DNA of 12,389 nt from an uncultured Gammaproteobacteria bacterium (GTDB lineage Bacteria; Pseudomonadota; Gammaproteobacteria; Pseudomonadales; UBA5518). The notes beneath the pieces were generated by a model. The model was not told the DNA's origin, made no database searches, and saw only the letters and a program-made list of their open reading frames with translations. Shown here piece by piece: positions 1 to 5,654 of the stretch; the stretch's first letter is position 1, and every line of letters starts with the position of its first letter. A program made the translations under genes and the position numbers. The stretch lies in assembly GCA_903921135.1 (NCBI GenBank), contig CAIXOY010000072.1:1-12389 (forward strand), in the 5' to 3' direction.

Positions 1-838
1 CTTCGCGTTCGGCGGCCGTCGGGGTTTCAAGCAGGGCCAGCGCCTGATCGCTGTGGCAGGCCATAACGACCTGGTCGAAGCTGCCAGCCTCGCCCGAGGC
101 CGTGCGGATGTGGACTCCGCTCTCGTCGCGCCGGATGCGTGTCACGGCTTCCCCGCTGCGTATCGATCCTGAAAAGGAGCGGCTCAGGGGTTCGATATAG
201 CTGCGTGATCCGCCGATCAGGCTGCGCCACTGCGGGCGGTTGCTGATCCCCAGCAAACCGTGGTTGCGGAAGAAGCGGACGAAGAATCCCACCGGGAAGT
301 CGTCCATGCCGCGGGTGCCGGAGGACCAGATTGCCGCGCCCATGGGTACCAGGTACCAGTCGCGGAACTCGGCGCAATAGCGGTTGCGGTCGAGATACTC
401 CCCCAGGCTCATATCCGGCCCGATCCTGCCCGAGTCGAGATCCTGCACCGACTCCCGGTTGAAGCGGAGGATGTCCCGCAGCATCCGCCAGTACGCCGGC
501 CTGAACAGGTTCCCGCGTTGCGCGAAGAGGGTGTTGAGATCCGAGCCTGCGTACTCGAGATTGGCGGTGTCGTGGCTGACACTGAAACTCATCTCGGTGG
601 CTTGCGAGGCAACACCCAGTTCCGCCATCAGGCGGATGAAGTTGGGGTAGGTACGGTCGTTGTAGACGATGAAGCCGGTATCGATGGCATAGTCCCTGCC
701 GTCAAGCCGGACATCGATCGTCGCTGTATGGCCGCCTGTACGCGGTTCTGCCTCGAAGACCACGACCTCATGGCTGCGGGCCAGCAGCCACGCAGCGCTC
801 AGCCCGGAGATGCCGGAGCCGACGATCGCGATTCTCAC
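1..838 (-). CDS. FAD-dependent oxidoreductase, COG2907 family (UfaD-like), C-terminus beyond left edge
   Basis: About 279 N-terminal residues are visible; the 3' end lies outside the window. The start is a GTG at 838 preceded by a GGGGAG ribosome site with about 7 nt spacing. The product begins with a dinucleotide-binding Rossmann motif (GSGISG, residues 7-12), then an acidic strand end (VVVFEAE) and an RTGGHTA segment. This is the FAD-binding pattern of flavin amine oxidase-like proteins. The run IDTGFIVYNDRTYPNF is characteristic of COG2907. Members of this family sit beside rpoE-chrR and cyclopropane-fatty-acid-synthase-like genes in many proteobacteria; as I recall, the Rhodobacter homologue (UfaD) desaturates methylated phospholipid acyl chains on the way to furan fatty acids. 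The mirror-image ECF promoter upstream fits membership in the RpoE regulon. Family assignment is firm; the exact substrate is inferred from relatives. Confidence 0.88.
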   Translation of the reverse strand, partial: MRIAIVGSGISGLSAAWLLARSHEVVVFEAEPRTGGHTATIDVRLDGRDYAIDTGFIVYNDRTYPNFIRLMAELGVASQATEMSFSVSHDTANLEYAGSDLNTLFAQRGNLFRPAYWRMLRDILRFNRESVQDLDSGRIGPDMSLGEYLDRNRYCAEFRDWYLVPMGAAIWSSGTRGMDDFPVGFFVRFFRNHGLLGISNRPQWRSLIGGSRSYIEPLSRSFSGSIRSGEAVTRIRRDESGVHIRTASGEAGSFDQVVMACHSDQALALLETPTAAERE

Positions 839-876
839 CTGTAATTCTCCCCGGCCCGGCCCAACGCTACCGGCGC

Positions 877-906
877 AGTTTACGGGTTTGGGGTGTGCCC
901 GGATCA
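877..906 (-). promoter_or_regulatory. RpoE (ECF) promoter driving the COG2907 gene
   Basis: Read on the minus strand, TGATCC at 906-901 is followed by exactly 18 nt and TAAACT at 882-877. This matches the TGATCC-N18-TAAG-type promoter of the RpoE/ChrR group. The expected transcription start lies near 870, giving a leader of about 30 nt before the GTG at 838. It shares the 10-mer TTGATCCGGG with the opposing rpoE promoter. The -10 has A instead of G at the fourth position, so it may be weaker. Confidence 0.75.
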
Positions 907-970
907 AGCGTGGTGCCAGGCGCCCCCGTTTGCGTCAGGCGCCGCACCCGCGAGAAATCCGGTCAAGCGT

Positions 971-1000
971 TGATCCGGGTTTACGCGGCAGGCGTAAGCC
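971..1000 (+). promoter_or_regulatory. Autoregulatory RpoE (ECF) promoter of rpoE-chrR
   Basis: TGATCC at 971-976, an 18-nt spacer and TAAGCC at 995-1000 form a textbook RpoE/ECF11-type promoter. Transcription should start near 1007. That leaves about 25 nt before the rpoE start and includes the AGGAG ribosome site at 1019-1023. A promoter recognised by the sigma factor it expresses implies positive autoregulation, as known for rpoE-chrR in Rhodobacter. Confidence 0.85.
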
Positions 1001-1031
1001 TCGGCGATACACCATGTCAGGAGTACAGGCC

Positions 1032-1691
1032 ATGAGCCCCAGAGCCAGCGTGTTGCCGTTTGTGCCGCGCTCGGGTTTACAGTCGGCTGCGCGACGCCCA
1101 TCATTGCCCGAGATGAATCATGTAGTGGCATTCGAGCGCGAGAGCGACCCCTGGACCATCCGGCTTCAGGCCGTGGCCCGTGATCGGGATCGTAAGGCCT
1201 ACGCTGAACTCTTCCGGCATTTCGCTCCGCTTCTCAAGTCCTTCGCGCTGTCCACTTCCGGCATGTCCTCCAACGCCCTGGCAGAGGAGCTGGTGCAGGA
1301 AGTCATGTTGAAGATCTGGAACCGCGCAGCCACTTTCGATGCGGCCAAGGCAAGCGCCACGACCTGGATCTACACCCTGGCCCGCAACTGCCGGATCGAC
1401 CTCCTGCGCCGCAAGTTCCGTGTCCACGAAGAGGTGGATGTCGACGAACTCTGGGACTTCGGCACCGATCCTGAAGAGCTGCACGACGCGCTCTACCAGA
1501 AGCGCATCGAAGTCGATGTCCGCGAGTCCCTCCGGGCGCTCCCATCTGAGCAGCGCCAGATCATCGCCAAGGTCTATATGGAGGGCAAATCCCACAGTGA
1601 AGTGGCGGAAGAGCTCAATCTCCCCCTCGGCACGGTCAAGTCCCGTATCCGTCTCGCCATGAGCAAACTCAAGGTGATGTTGCAACGATGA
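1032..1691 (+). CDS. rpoE: ECF sigma factor of the RpoE/ChrR (ECF11) group
   Basis: This is a 219-residue sigma-70 family factor. Region 2 spans about residues 57-126 (AEELVQEVMLKIWNRA, then TTWIYTLARNCRIDLLRR, the helix that reads the -10 element). Region 4 spans about 163-216, with a helix-turn-helix in SHSEVAEELNLPLGTVKSRI that reads the -35. No sigma-1 or sigma-3 region is present, as expected for an ECF factor. I chose ATG 1032 because AGGAG lies 8 nt upstream. ATG 1014 would have almost no leader after the predicted transcription start, and ATG 1113 lacks a ribosome site, although the first ~27 residues are not conserved. The stop codon overlaps the chrR start (ATGA), so the pair is translationally coupled. 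In relatives this factor controls the response to singlet oxygen and is held inactive by ChrR. Confidence 0.92.
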   Translation: MSPRASVLPFVPRSGLQSAARRPSLPEMNHVVAFERESDPWTIRLQAVARDRDRKAYAELFRHFAPLLKSFALSTSGMSSNALAEELVQEVMLKIWNRAATFDAAKASATTWIYTLARNCRIDLLRRKFRVHEEVDVDELWDFGTDPEELHDALYQKRIEVDVRESLRALPSEQRQIIAKVYMEGKSHSEVAEELNLPLGTVKSRIRLAMSKLKVMLQR

Positions 1692-2362
1692 ACGCCAGAA
1701 CCACACCCAGTTTCCATCCCGACCAGTTCATCCTGGCTGATTACGCGGCGGGCTCCCTGCACGGAGCCGTTGCCTTGCCGCTGGCCGTCCACCTCGAGTA
1801 CTGCGAGCAGTGCCGTGCCGAGACCCACCAGCTTCAGGAGGTCGGTGCGCAGTTGTTCGAAGGTCTTGATCCGGTGCCCGTCAGTGATGGTGCGCTCGAG
1901 CAGGTCCTCCGTTGTATCGACTCCGCTGACCCTTCCGAGGCTCCCCCTGTCCGTTGTGCCGCCCCGGCTGATCCCTCGCTGCCGCGGGTTCTGCAGACGC
2001 TGATTCCGGCGGGCCTGGACGCCCTCGAGTGGAAACGTATCGGCTCGCTCCGCTCCTCGCGTCTTCGGTTCGGAGACCCGGCCCGCGAAGTGGCACTCCA
2101 GCACATCTCTGCCGGTGGCAAAGTGCTCGAGCACGGGCATCGTGGCGCTGAAATCACGGTTGTGATCAACGGCAGTTTCTCGGATCAGGACGGTTGCTAC
2201 AGGCCGGGTGATTTCCTGGTGCGCGGCCCCGATGATGTCCACCGTCCGGTGGCGGCGCAGGACGGTGATTGCCTGTGCCTTGCGGTGCTTGAGGCGCCGA
2301 TCCGGCTCGAGGGCTGGATGGGCCGTTTGGCCAATCCTTTCCTGAAGATCCATCCCCGCTGA
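1688..2362 (+). CDS. chrR: ChrR-type zinc-binding anti-sigma factor with cupin domain
   Basis: This 224-residue protein has the two-domain plan of ChrR. The N-terminal anti-sigma domain carries H10 and an Hx3Cx2C motif (H35, C39, C42). These match the zinc ligands H6, H31, C35 and C38 of Rhodobacter sphaeroides ChrR with a constant offset of 4. The C-terminal cupin (about 130-205) carries HGHRGAE and a later VH, giving H149, H151, E155 and H185, equivalent to the second zinc site with an offset of 8. Both metal sites therefore look intact. The start ATG overlaps the rpoE stop by 4 bp. The family binds its sigma factor in the cytoplasm and releases it on exposure to singlet oxygen or some organic peroxides. 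A hairpin just after the stop probably ends the operon. Confidence 0.93.
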   Translation: MNARTTPSFHPDQFILADYAAGSLHGAVALPLAVHLEYCEQCRAETHQLQEVGAQLFEGLDPVPVSDGALEQVLRCIDSADPSEAPPVRCAAPADPSLPRVLQTLIPAGLDALEWKRIGSLRSSRLRFGDPAREVALQHISAGGKVLEHGHRGAEITVVINGSFSDQDGCYRPGDFLVRGPDDVHRPVAAQDGDCLCLAVLEAPIRLEGWMGRLANPFLKIHPR

Positions 2363-2366
2363 CGCC

Positions 2367-2396
2367 TGCGGGAGAGCGCTGTCTGCGCCTCCCGCA
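2367..2396. terminator. GC-rich hairpin between convergent chrR and imuB
   Basis: An 8-bp stem pairs TGCGGGAG (2367-2374) with CTCCCGCA (2389-2396). It continues, after one bulged A, into a 4-bp GCGC/GCGC inner stem with a 5-nt loop. The plus strand after it has only a short TTTT run (2403-2406), so it may be a weak intrinsic terminator or a processing stem. It sits in the 43-bp gap where chrR and imuB converge and could act on both transcripts. A smaller inverted repeat (CGGTT/AACCG, 2400-2412) overlaps the imuB stop. Confidence 0.6.
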
Positions 2397-2405
2397 TATC
2401 GGTTT

Positions 2406-3860
2406 TCAACCGAACAGGCCCTGCGCGAACCAGCGCTTGCTCGCCCGTTCCTGGAATACCCACAGCAGTGCTCCATCTTCGTGGCGGGCAATGAAGTAAT
2501 CGCGGCGTTGTGGAGAAGACCACCAGGCGGTATCGATCCGCTCAGGCCCTGACAGCAACTCGATGGCGCCATTCCATCTCGGACGCCCGCCCTGTTCTTC
2601 CAGTGCGAGCGGCTCTTCCAGAAGCCAGCAAGGACGTTGCAGCGGCGCGGCACTGAACGACGGGGCTGAAGGCTCCTGCACGGTGCCCCATGCCTGCTCG
2701 GGCAGATGTGAGTCCCGAACGTAGAGCCCGTGTACCCGATCGCTACCCAGACGCAGTCGCAGACGGTCCAGCAACAGGCGCTCGGCTTCCGGGTCGCTGT
2801 CCTGCCCGTCACCGAATAGCTGCCCTTCCCGGGCCTCCAGCGCGGCGCTCTCTATGCAGGCGAGTTCCAGTGAGTCGACGGGGCCGCCGAGGCGCAGTTT
2901 TTCCAGCGCGAGCCGTGTCAGCCCCAGAAGGGCATCGATGCGGTTCTGCTGCAGCGAGCAGGAGATGGGCAGTGTTTGCCCGGCTCCGCGTGTCATGCCG
3001 AGTCGCCATTCGAGACGCTGGCAATAGAGCTGCCGACGATCCAGGAAGCGCCCCATCTCTCCCAGCAGGCGTTGCATCGGGAAGAGCAGCATTGCGGTGC
3101 TCGCGAGCGGCTCCAGAAAGTGGATCCTGCGTGCGAAATGCTCGCGTGGGCGGTGCAGCGGGCGCGGGTCGGGCCGCTCGCCGCACAGCCGCGCAAGATA
3201 CAGCGTGAACTCCTTGCCGAAGCGCTTTCCCAGCGCCGCAGCCGGCAGGGAGAAGAGTTCTCCGACGCGGGACAGCCCCATCCGCTGCATGGCGATTTGC
3301 TGTTTGCCGGGCGCATCGAGGAACTGTATGGGCACGGCGTGCAGGGCGCGCCTGAACGCCTCCGGGTCGTCTGCCGTGGCCCAGAGCGGTGGTGCTGCAG
3401 CCGAGCAGGGCAGGGCGCGTGCCAGCAACTCAGCTGAAAGTGGCGTGGGGCCAATGCCGTGCCGTACATGGTGCCCGCGTACCGATATATCGGCCTCCGC
3501 CGCTTGCAGCAACGCCGTGGTGCCGCCGAAGAGGCGCAGGCTGGCTCCGATCTCGAGCAGAATCCGGTCTGGTGGCGAAACCGATACCTGCGAGCTGAAG
3601 CTGGAGGCCCAGTCCGCAAGTCCGGCCAGCGTTGCGGCCTCATGAGCGGGTTCACGATCGCGCAGCGTCAATGCATCGGACAGCGCCAGCGCCGCATTGG
3701 CCGACATGTCGGGACGCACGCCGAGCGCCAGTGCGGACGCGTTTGCCGCGCATATGCGGTGCCGTTCGACGATGGCGAGCGCTGCATCGGGTACGGCAGT
3801 ACTTGCGGGCTGAAAAATCTCCAGCGACAAGCCGTGGAAGTGGATGCAGAGCCACAGCAT
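2406..3860 (-). CDS. imuB: ImuB, catalytically inactive Y-family polymerase-like mutagenesis protein
   Basis: This 484-residue protein has the ImuB layout: a Y-family palm/fingers region (about 1-170, with SLRLFGG at 107-113), a little-finger region (about 235-345) and a C-terminal extension. The acidic residues expected at Y-family active sites are not visible. The N-terminal strand reads CIHFHGLSLE and the second site SPPDRILLE, so it should not polymerise, as is typical of ImuB. QLFG at 347-350 is a candidate beta-clamp binding motif. The C-terminus has the ImuB hallmark GPERIDTAWW (438-447) and ends WFAQGLFG, the part thought to contact partner proteins. In relatives ImuB links DnaE2 to the clamp during SOS mutagenesis. 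It starts 6 bp after the imuA stop with no clear ribosome site, which suggests coupled translation. No dnaE2 follows; chrR converges instead. Confidence 0.93.
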   Translation of the reverse strand: MLWLCIHFHGLSLEIFQPASTAVPDAALAIVERHRICAANASALALGVRPDMSANAALALSDALTLRDREPAHEAATLAGLADWASSFSSQVSVSPPDRILLEIGASLRLFGGTTALLQAAEADISVRGHHVRHGIGPTPLSAELLARALPCSAAAPPLWATADDPEAFRRALHAVPIQFLDAPGKQQIAMQRMGLSRVGELFSLPAAALGKRFGKEFTLYLARLCGERPDPRPLHRPREHFARRIHFLEPLASTAMLLFPMQRLLGEMGRFLDRRQLYCQRLEWRLGMTRGAGQTLPISCSLQQNRIDALLGLTRLALEKLRLGGPVDSLELACIESAALEAREGQLFGDGQDSDPEAERLLLDRLRLRLGSDRVHGLYVRDSHLPEQAWGTVQEPSAPSFSAAPLQRPCWLLEEPLALEEQGGRPRWNGAIELLSGPERIDTAWWSSPQRRDYFIARHEDGALLWVFQERASKRWFAQGLFG

Positions 3861-3866
3861 GGAGTT

Positions 3867-4655
3867 TCAGTGCAAGGAGGGATGCGGCAAGGTGGGCGCC
3901 GCCGGGGGCCGGATGCCGGGAAGGATATTCTGGTCTGCCTGCTTTTCCTGCGTGCCGCCGCTGACGCAGGCAGGCAGCAGTTCGGACAAGACCCGGCGCG
4001 CCAGCAGTTGGGACGGACGCCCGATCAGGACTTCCTGTCCAGCACGACCGCCACGCTGTTTGAGTATCCGGAGTTTGAGCCCCGCCGGGGCCTGCTCCAG
4101 ATGGATGCGTAACGCGGCCGGCGAGAGCGCGCTGCCGGCGTGGGGCTTGCGGAACAGAAAGACTGGCCCGACCGCGTTGCGTGCCGCGATCTGCAGCCTT
4201 CTCAGGCTGGCGTACATCGCTGCGCTGCTGTCTTGTTCCAGCCAGCCCACAAGGCAGCCGCAGCTGCCCGAGCGCAGAATCTGCTCCAGACTCCAGAGGC
4301 GTTCGCTACGCCCCTCTGGCCGCAGGACCACGATCTGCGCGAGCTTCAGATCCAGCCCCTGCAGTGCCGGCGCGTAAGGGAGGTGCGGCGGGGCCACGAG
4401 GAAGATGCGTCTGCCTCCGCGGGAGATGTGTGCCAGGGTGGGTGCCAGGAGTTGGATCTCGCCTATACCGCAGCGCGCGGAGAGCAGTTCGGTCAGGGCG
4501 GCCCGTGGCCAGCCTCCCTGATGGAGTGCGGCATCGAGCGCAGGGTGTCCGCTCGGCAGGCTGTAGGCGGGCTCGTTGGCGGCATGGGAGCTTCCGGCCT
4601 GCCAGATGTCGGGTCGGGCAAGGATGCTCTGCAAGGGATCTGATCTGTCTTTCAT
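3867..4655 (-). CDS. imuA: ImuA, RecA/SulA-like translesion-synthesis accessory protein
   Basis: This 262-residue protein resembles the ImuA family of degenerate RecA-like proteins. It shows ILARPDIWQAG near the N-terminus, SGHPALDAALHQGGWPRAALTELL (about 35-58), then CGIGEIQLLAPTLA in place of a true Walker A. VFLFRK and LEQAPAGLKLRILKQRGG are the later conserved strands. ImuA acts with ImuB and DnaE2 in damage-induced mutagenesis. The family start falls at ATG 4655, directly against the LexA box, leaving no room for a ribosome site; the message may be leaderless. The C-terminal ~25 residues are proline-rich and probably disordered. imuA and imuB form a two-gene SOS operon here. Confidence 0.92.
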   Translation of the reverse strand: MKDRSDPLQSILARPDIWQAGSSHAANEPAYSLPSGHPALDAALHQGGWPRAALTELLSARCGIGEIQLLAPTLAHISRGGRRIFLVAPPHLPYAPALQGLDLKLAQIVVLRPEGRSERLWSLEQILRSGSCGCLVGWLEQDSSAAMYASLRRLQIAARNAVGPVFLFRKPHAGSALSPAALRIHLEQAPAGLKLRILKQRGGRAGQEVLIGRPSQLLARRVLSELLPACVSGGTQEKQADQNILPGIRPPAAPTLPHPSLH

Positions 4656-4656
4656 A

Positions 4657-4672
4657 CTGTAAATATATACAG
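4657..4672 (-). promoter_or_regulatory. LexA (SOS) box of imuAB
   Basis: CTGT (4657-4660), AAATATAT (4661-4668) and ACAG (4669-4672) make a perfect CTGT-N8-ACAG operator with an AT-rich centre, the gammaproteobacterial LexA consensus. It lies one base upstream of the imuA start codon. On the minus strand the centre also contains a TATATT -10-like hexamer ending 6 nt before the ATG, so LexA would cover the core promoter itself. The box is about 100 bp from the divergent dUTPase gene and could affect that too, but this is unproven. Confidence 0.93.
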
Positions 4673-4739
4673 CATTGTTGCCCGCTGCCTACCCCTTCCG
4701 GAATGTGTTTTGGCGCTGCCTTGCGCCGTGAATGACACC

Positions 4740-4745
4740 TAGAAT
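4740..4745 (+). promoter_or_regulatory. Possible -10 element of the dUTPase gene
   Basis: TAGAAT matches TATAAT at 5 of 6 positions and would put the transcription start about 20 nt before the ATG at 4772. No convincing -35 stands 16-18 nt upstream, so this is only a candidate. Confidence 0.25.
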
Positions 4746-4771
4746 GTGCCTCCAACCACGGGAGCAAGCCG

Positions 4772-5398
4772 ATGCGTCAGCAACTGATCACCATGCTCGA
4801 GATGCAGGAGCGTATGAACCGCAAGGTTCATCCTGACTGGATCGGACAACGCTTTGCCTGGCACCGGGCCCTGTGGATCGAATGCGGCGAGCTGATCGAG
4901 CACCATGGCTACAAGTGGTGGAAGAAACAGGAGCCCGACTGGGAGCACGTCCGTCTCGAGGTCGTGGACATCTGGCACTTCGGGATGAGCATGCGCTTTG
5001 ACGGCAGCAACACACCCGAACAGATCGCTGATGAAATGCTCGAGGAGTTGCGGCTCGTTCCCCAGGCAGGGCTTTCTCTGCTCGAAGCCGTCGAGGCGCT
5101 GGTGTCGGCTGTGCTGGCGGAGCGCCGTTTCCCGCTCAGCCGCTTCTGGCCCGTGATGGCGGCAGCCGGTCTGGACAACAACAGTCTGTTCACTGCCTAT
5201 GTTGGCAAGAACGTGCTCAATTTCTTCCGTCAGGACAACGGCTACAAGGACGGCAGTTACCGTAAGCAGTGGGCCGGAAGAGAAGACAACGAGCACCTCT
5301 CCGAACTGATGAAACATCTTGACAACACCGATTCCGCGTTCCCGGCGCGCCTTTACGCAGCGCTCGCCGAGCGCTACCTGCAGTCACAAGGCTCTTGA
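4772..5398 (+). CDS. Dimeric (all-alpha NTP-PPase) dUTPase
   Basis: This 208-residue protein matches the dimeric dUTPase family (dUTPase_2, COG4508), which hydrolyses dUTP to dUMP and pyrophosphate and keeps uracil out of DNA. It is unrelated to the usual trimeric Dut. The metal-binding acidic motifs are E37xxE40 (WIECGELIEHHGYKWW) and E63xxD66 (VRLEVVDIWHF). The family motif for uracil/base recognition near the C-terminus reads VGKNVLNFFRQDNGYKDG (about 150-167), followed by W.GREDNEHL. GGGAG lies 9 nt before the ATG. The gene diverges from SOS-controlled imuA and is followed by the DnaA-box region. Family-level confidence is high; whether it also accepts dUDP, as some relatives do, cannot be read here. 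Confidence 0.9.
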   Translation: MRQQLITMLEMQERMNRKVHPDWIGQRFAWHRALWIECGELIEHHGYKWWKKQEPDWEHVRLEVVDIWHFGMSMRFDGSNTPEQIADEMLEELRLVPQAGLSLLEAVEALVSAVLAERRFPLSRFWPVMAAAGLDNNSLFTAYVGKNVLNFFRQDNGYKDGSYRKQWAGREDNEHLSELMKHLDNTDSAFPARLYAALAERYLQSQGS

Positions 5399-5412
5399 CC
5401 TCCACCTGCTGG

Positions 5413-5421
5413 TTATGCACA
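5413..5421 (+). promoter_or_regulatory. DnaA box
   Basis: TTATGCACA matches the TTATNCACA consensus exactly. It lies about 65 bp left of the AT-rich core and overlaps the 8-bp palindrome CACATGTG (5418-5425). Confidence 0.55.
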
Positions 5422-5614
5422 TGTGGCTGCGGGGTGTGACGAAGCGTGTAAAAACGAAACAATTCCGTCATCTTGGTTCCTGAGTGCTTTAAGTTGTGTT
5501 TTTAACCTTTTGATTTAATTAATAAATATGCATTTTGTATATTTTGTGATCAATCCGAGTCGGATCCAGCAGGAGCGCGGTTCGGGGCAGCATACTCAGA
5601 ACTTATCCTCGTAC

Positions 5615-5623
5615 TTATCCACA
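5615..5623 (+). promoter_or_regulatory. DnaA box, strongest consensus
   Basis: TTATCCACA is the high-affinity DnaA 9-mer. Twelve bases to its left an imperfect copy begins (TTATCCTCG, 5603-5611). It forms the left arm of an inverted repeat with the box at 5629-5637, with GATTT as the 5-bp centre. Confidence 0.65.
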
Positions 5624-5628
5624 GATTT

Positions 5629-5637
5629 TGTGGACAA
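5629..5637 (-). promoter_or_regulatory. DnaA box in inverted orientation
   Basis: The minus strand reads TTGTCCACA, one mismatch from TTATNCACA. It mirrors the box at 5615-5623 with 8 of 9 bases pairing. The pair ends 17 bp before the downstream ATG, so bound DnaA would probably interfere with transcription or translation initiation of that gene. Confidence 0.55.
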
Positions 5638-5654
5638 CTCCAAGAGCGGTTTCC

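Larger units (their letters stand above)
5399..5654. other. Non-coding gap with AT-rich core and DnaA boxes (origin-like or DnaA-titration region)
   Basis: This 256-bp gap contains no gene I can support. Its core at 5486-5554 is about 80% A+T by my count, in a window that is otherwise strongly GC-rich. The core contains a TTAATTAA palindrome (5515-5522) and two near-tandem 9-mers, ATTTTGTAT (5532-5540) and ATTTTGTGA (5541-5549). DnaA boxes flank the core on both sides, and GATC sites stand at 5548 and 5563. An unwinding-like tract beside DnaA boxes is the plan of a replication origin. It could also be a DnaA-titration site or a DnaA-regulated promoter region for the downstream gene. No dnaA, dnaN, gidA, rpmH or rep gene is present in the window. 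Confidence 0.5.

Noticed and set aside
917..943. Direct repeat CAGGCGCC (917-924 and 936-943) as an operator between the ECF promoters
   Set aside because: Short, GC-rich and unsupported by any known regulator of this locus; likely chance in such sequence.
1101..1706. Minus-strand open frame of 201 codons opposite rpoE
   Set aside because: It mirrors the sigma-factor codons and lacks a ribosome site or recognisable domain.
1574..2812. Open frame of about 412 codons on the minus strand across chrR
   Set aside because: It is antisense to well-recognised chrR and the imuB tail, has low-complexity composition and no family resemblance; it is a GC-rich shadow frame.
5525..5552. dif-like chromosome-dimer resolution site (central TGTATA with GCAT on the left and TTTTGT on the right)
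   Set aside because: By my count only 17 of 28 positions match the gammaproteobacterial dif, with 5 of 11 in the XerC arm and 6 of 11 in the XerD arm. True dif sites are far better conserved, and an AT-rich tract can give this by chance.
5628..5654. TTG start for the nuclease-like protein
   Set aside because: It falls within the DnaA-box dyad and adds residues without similarity to the repeat; ATG 5655 has a better ribosome site.
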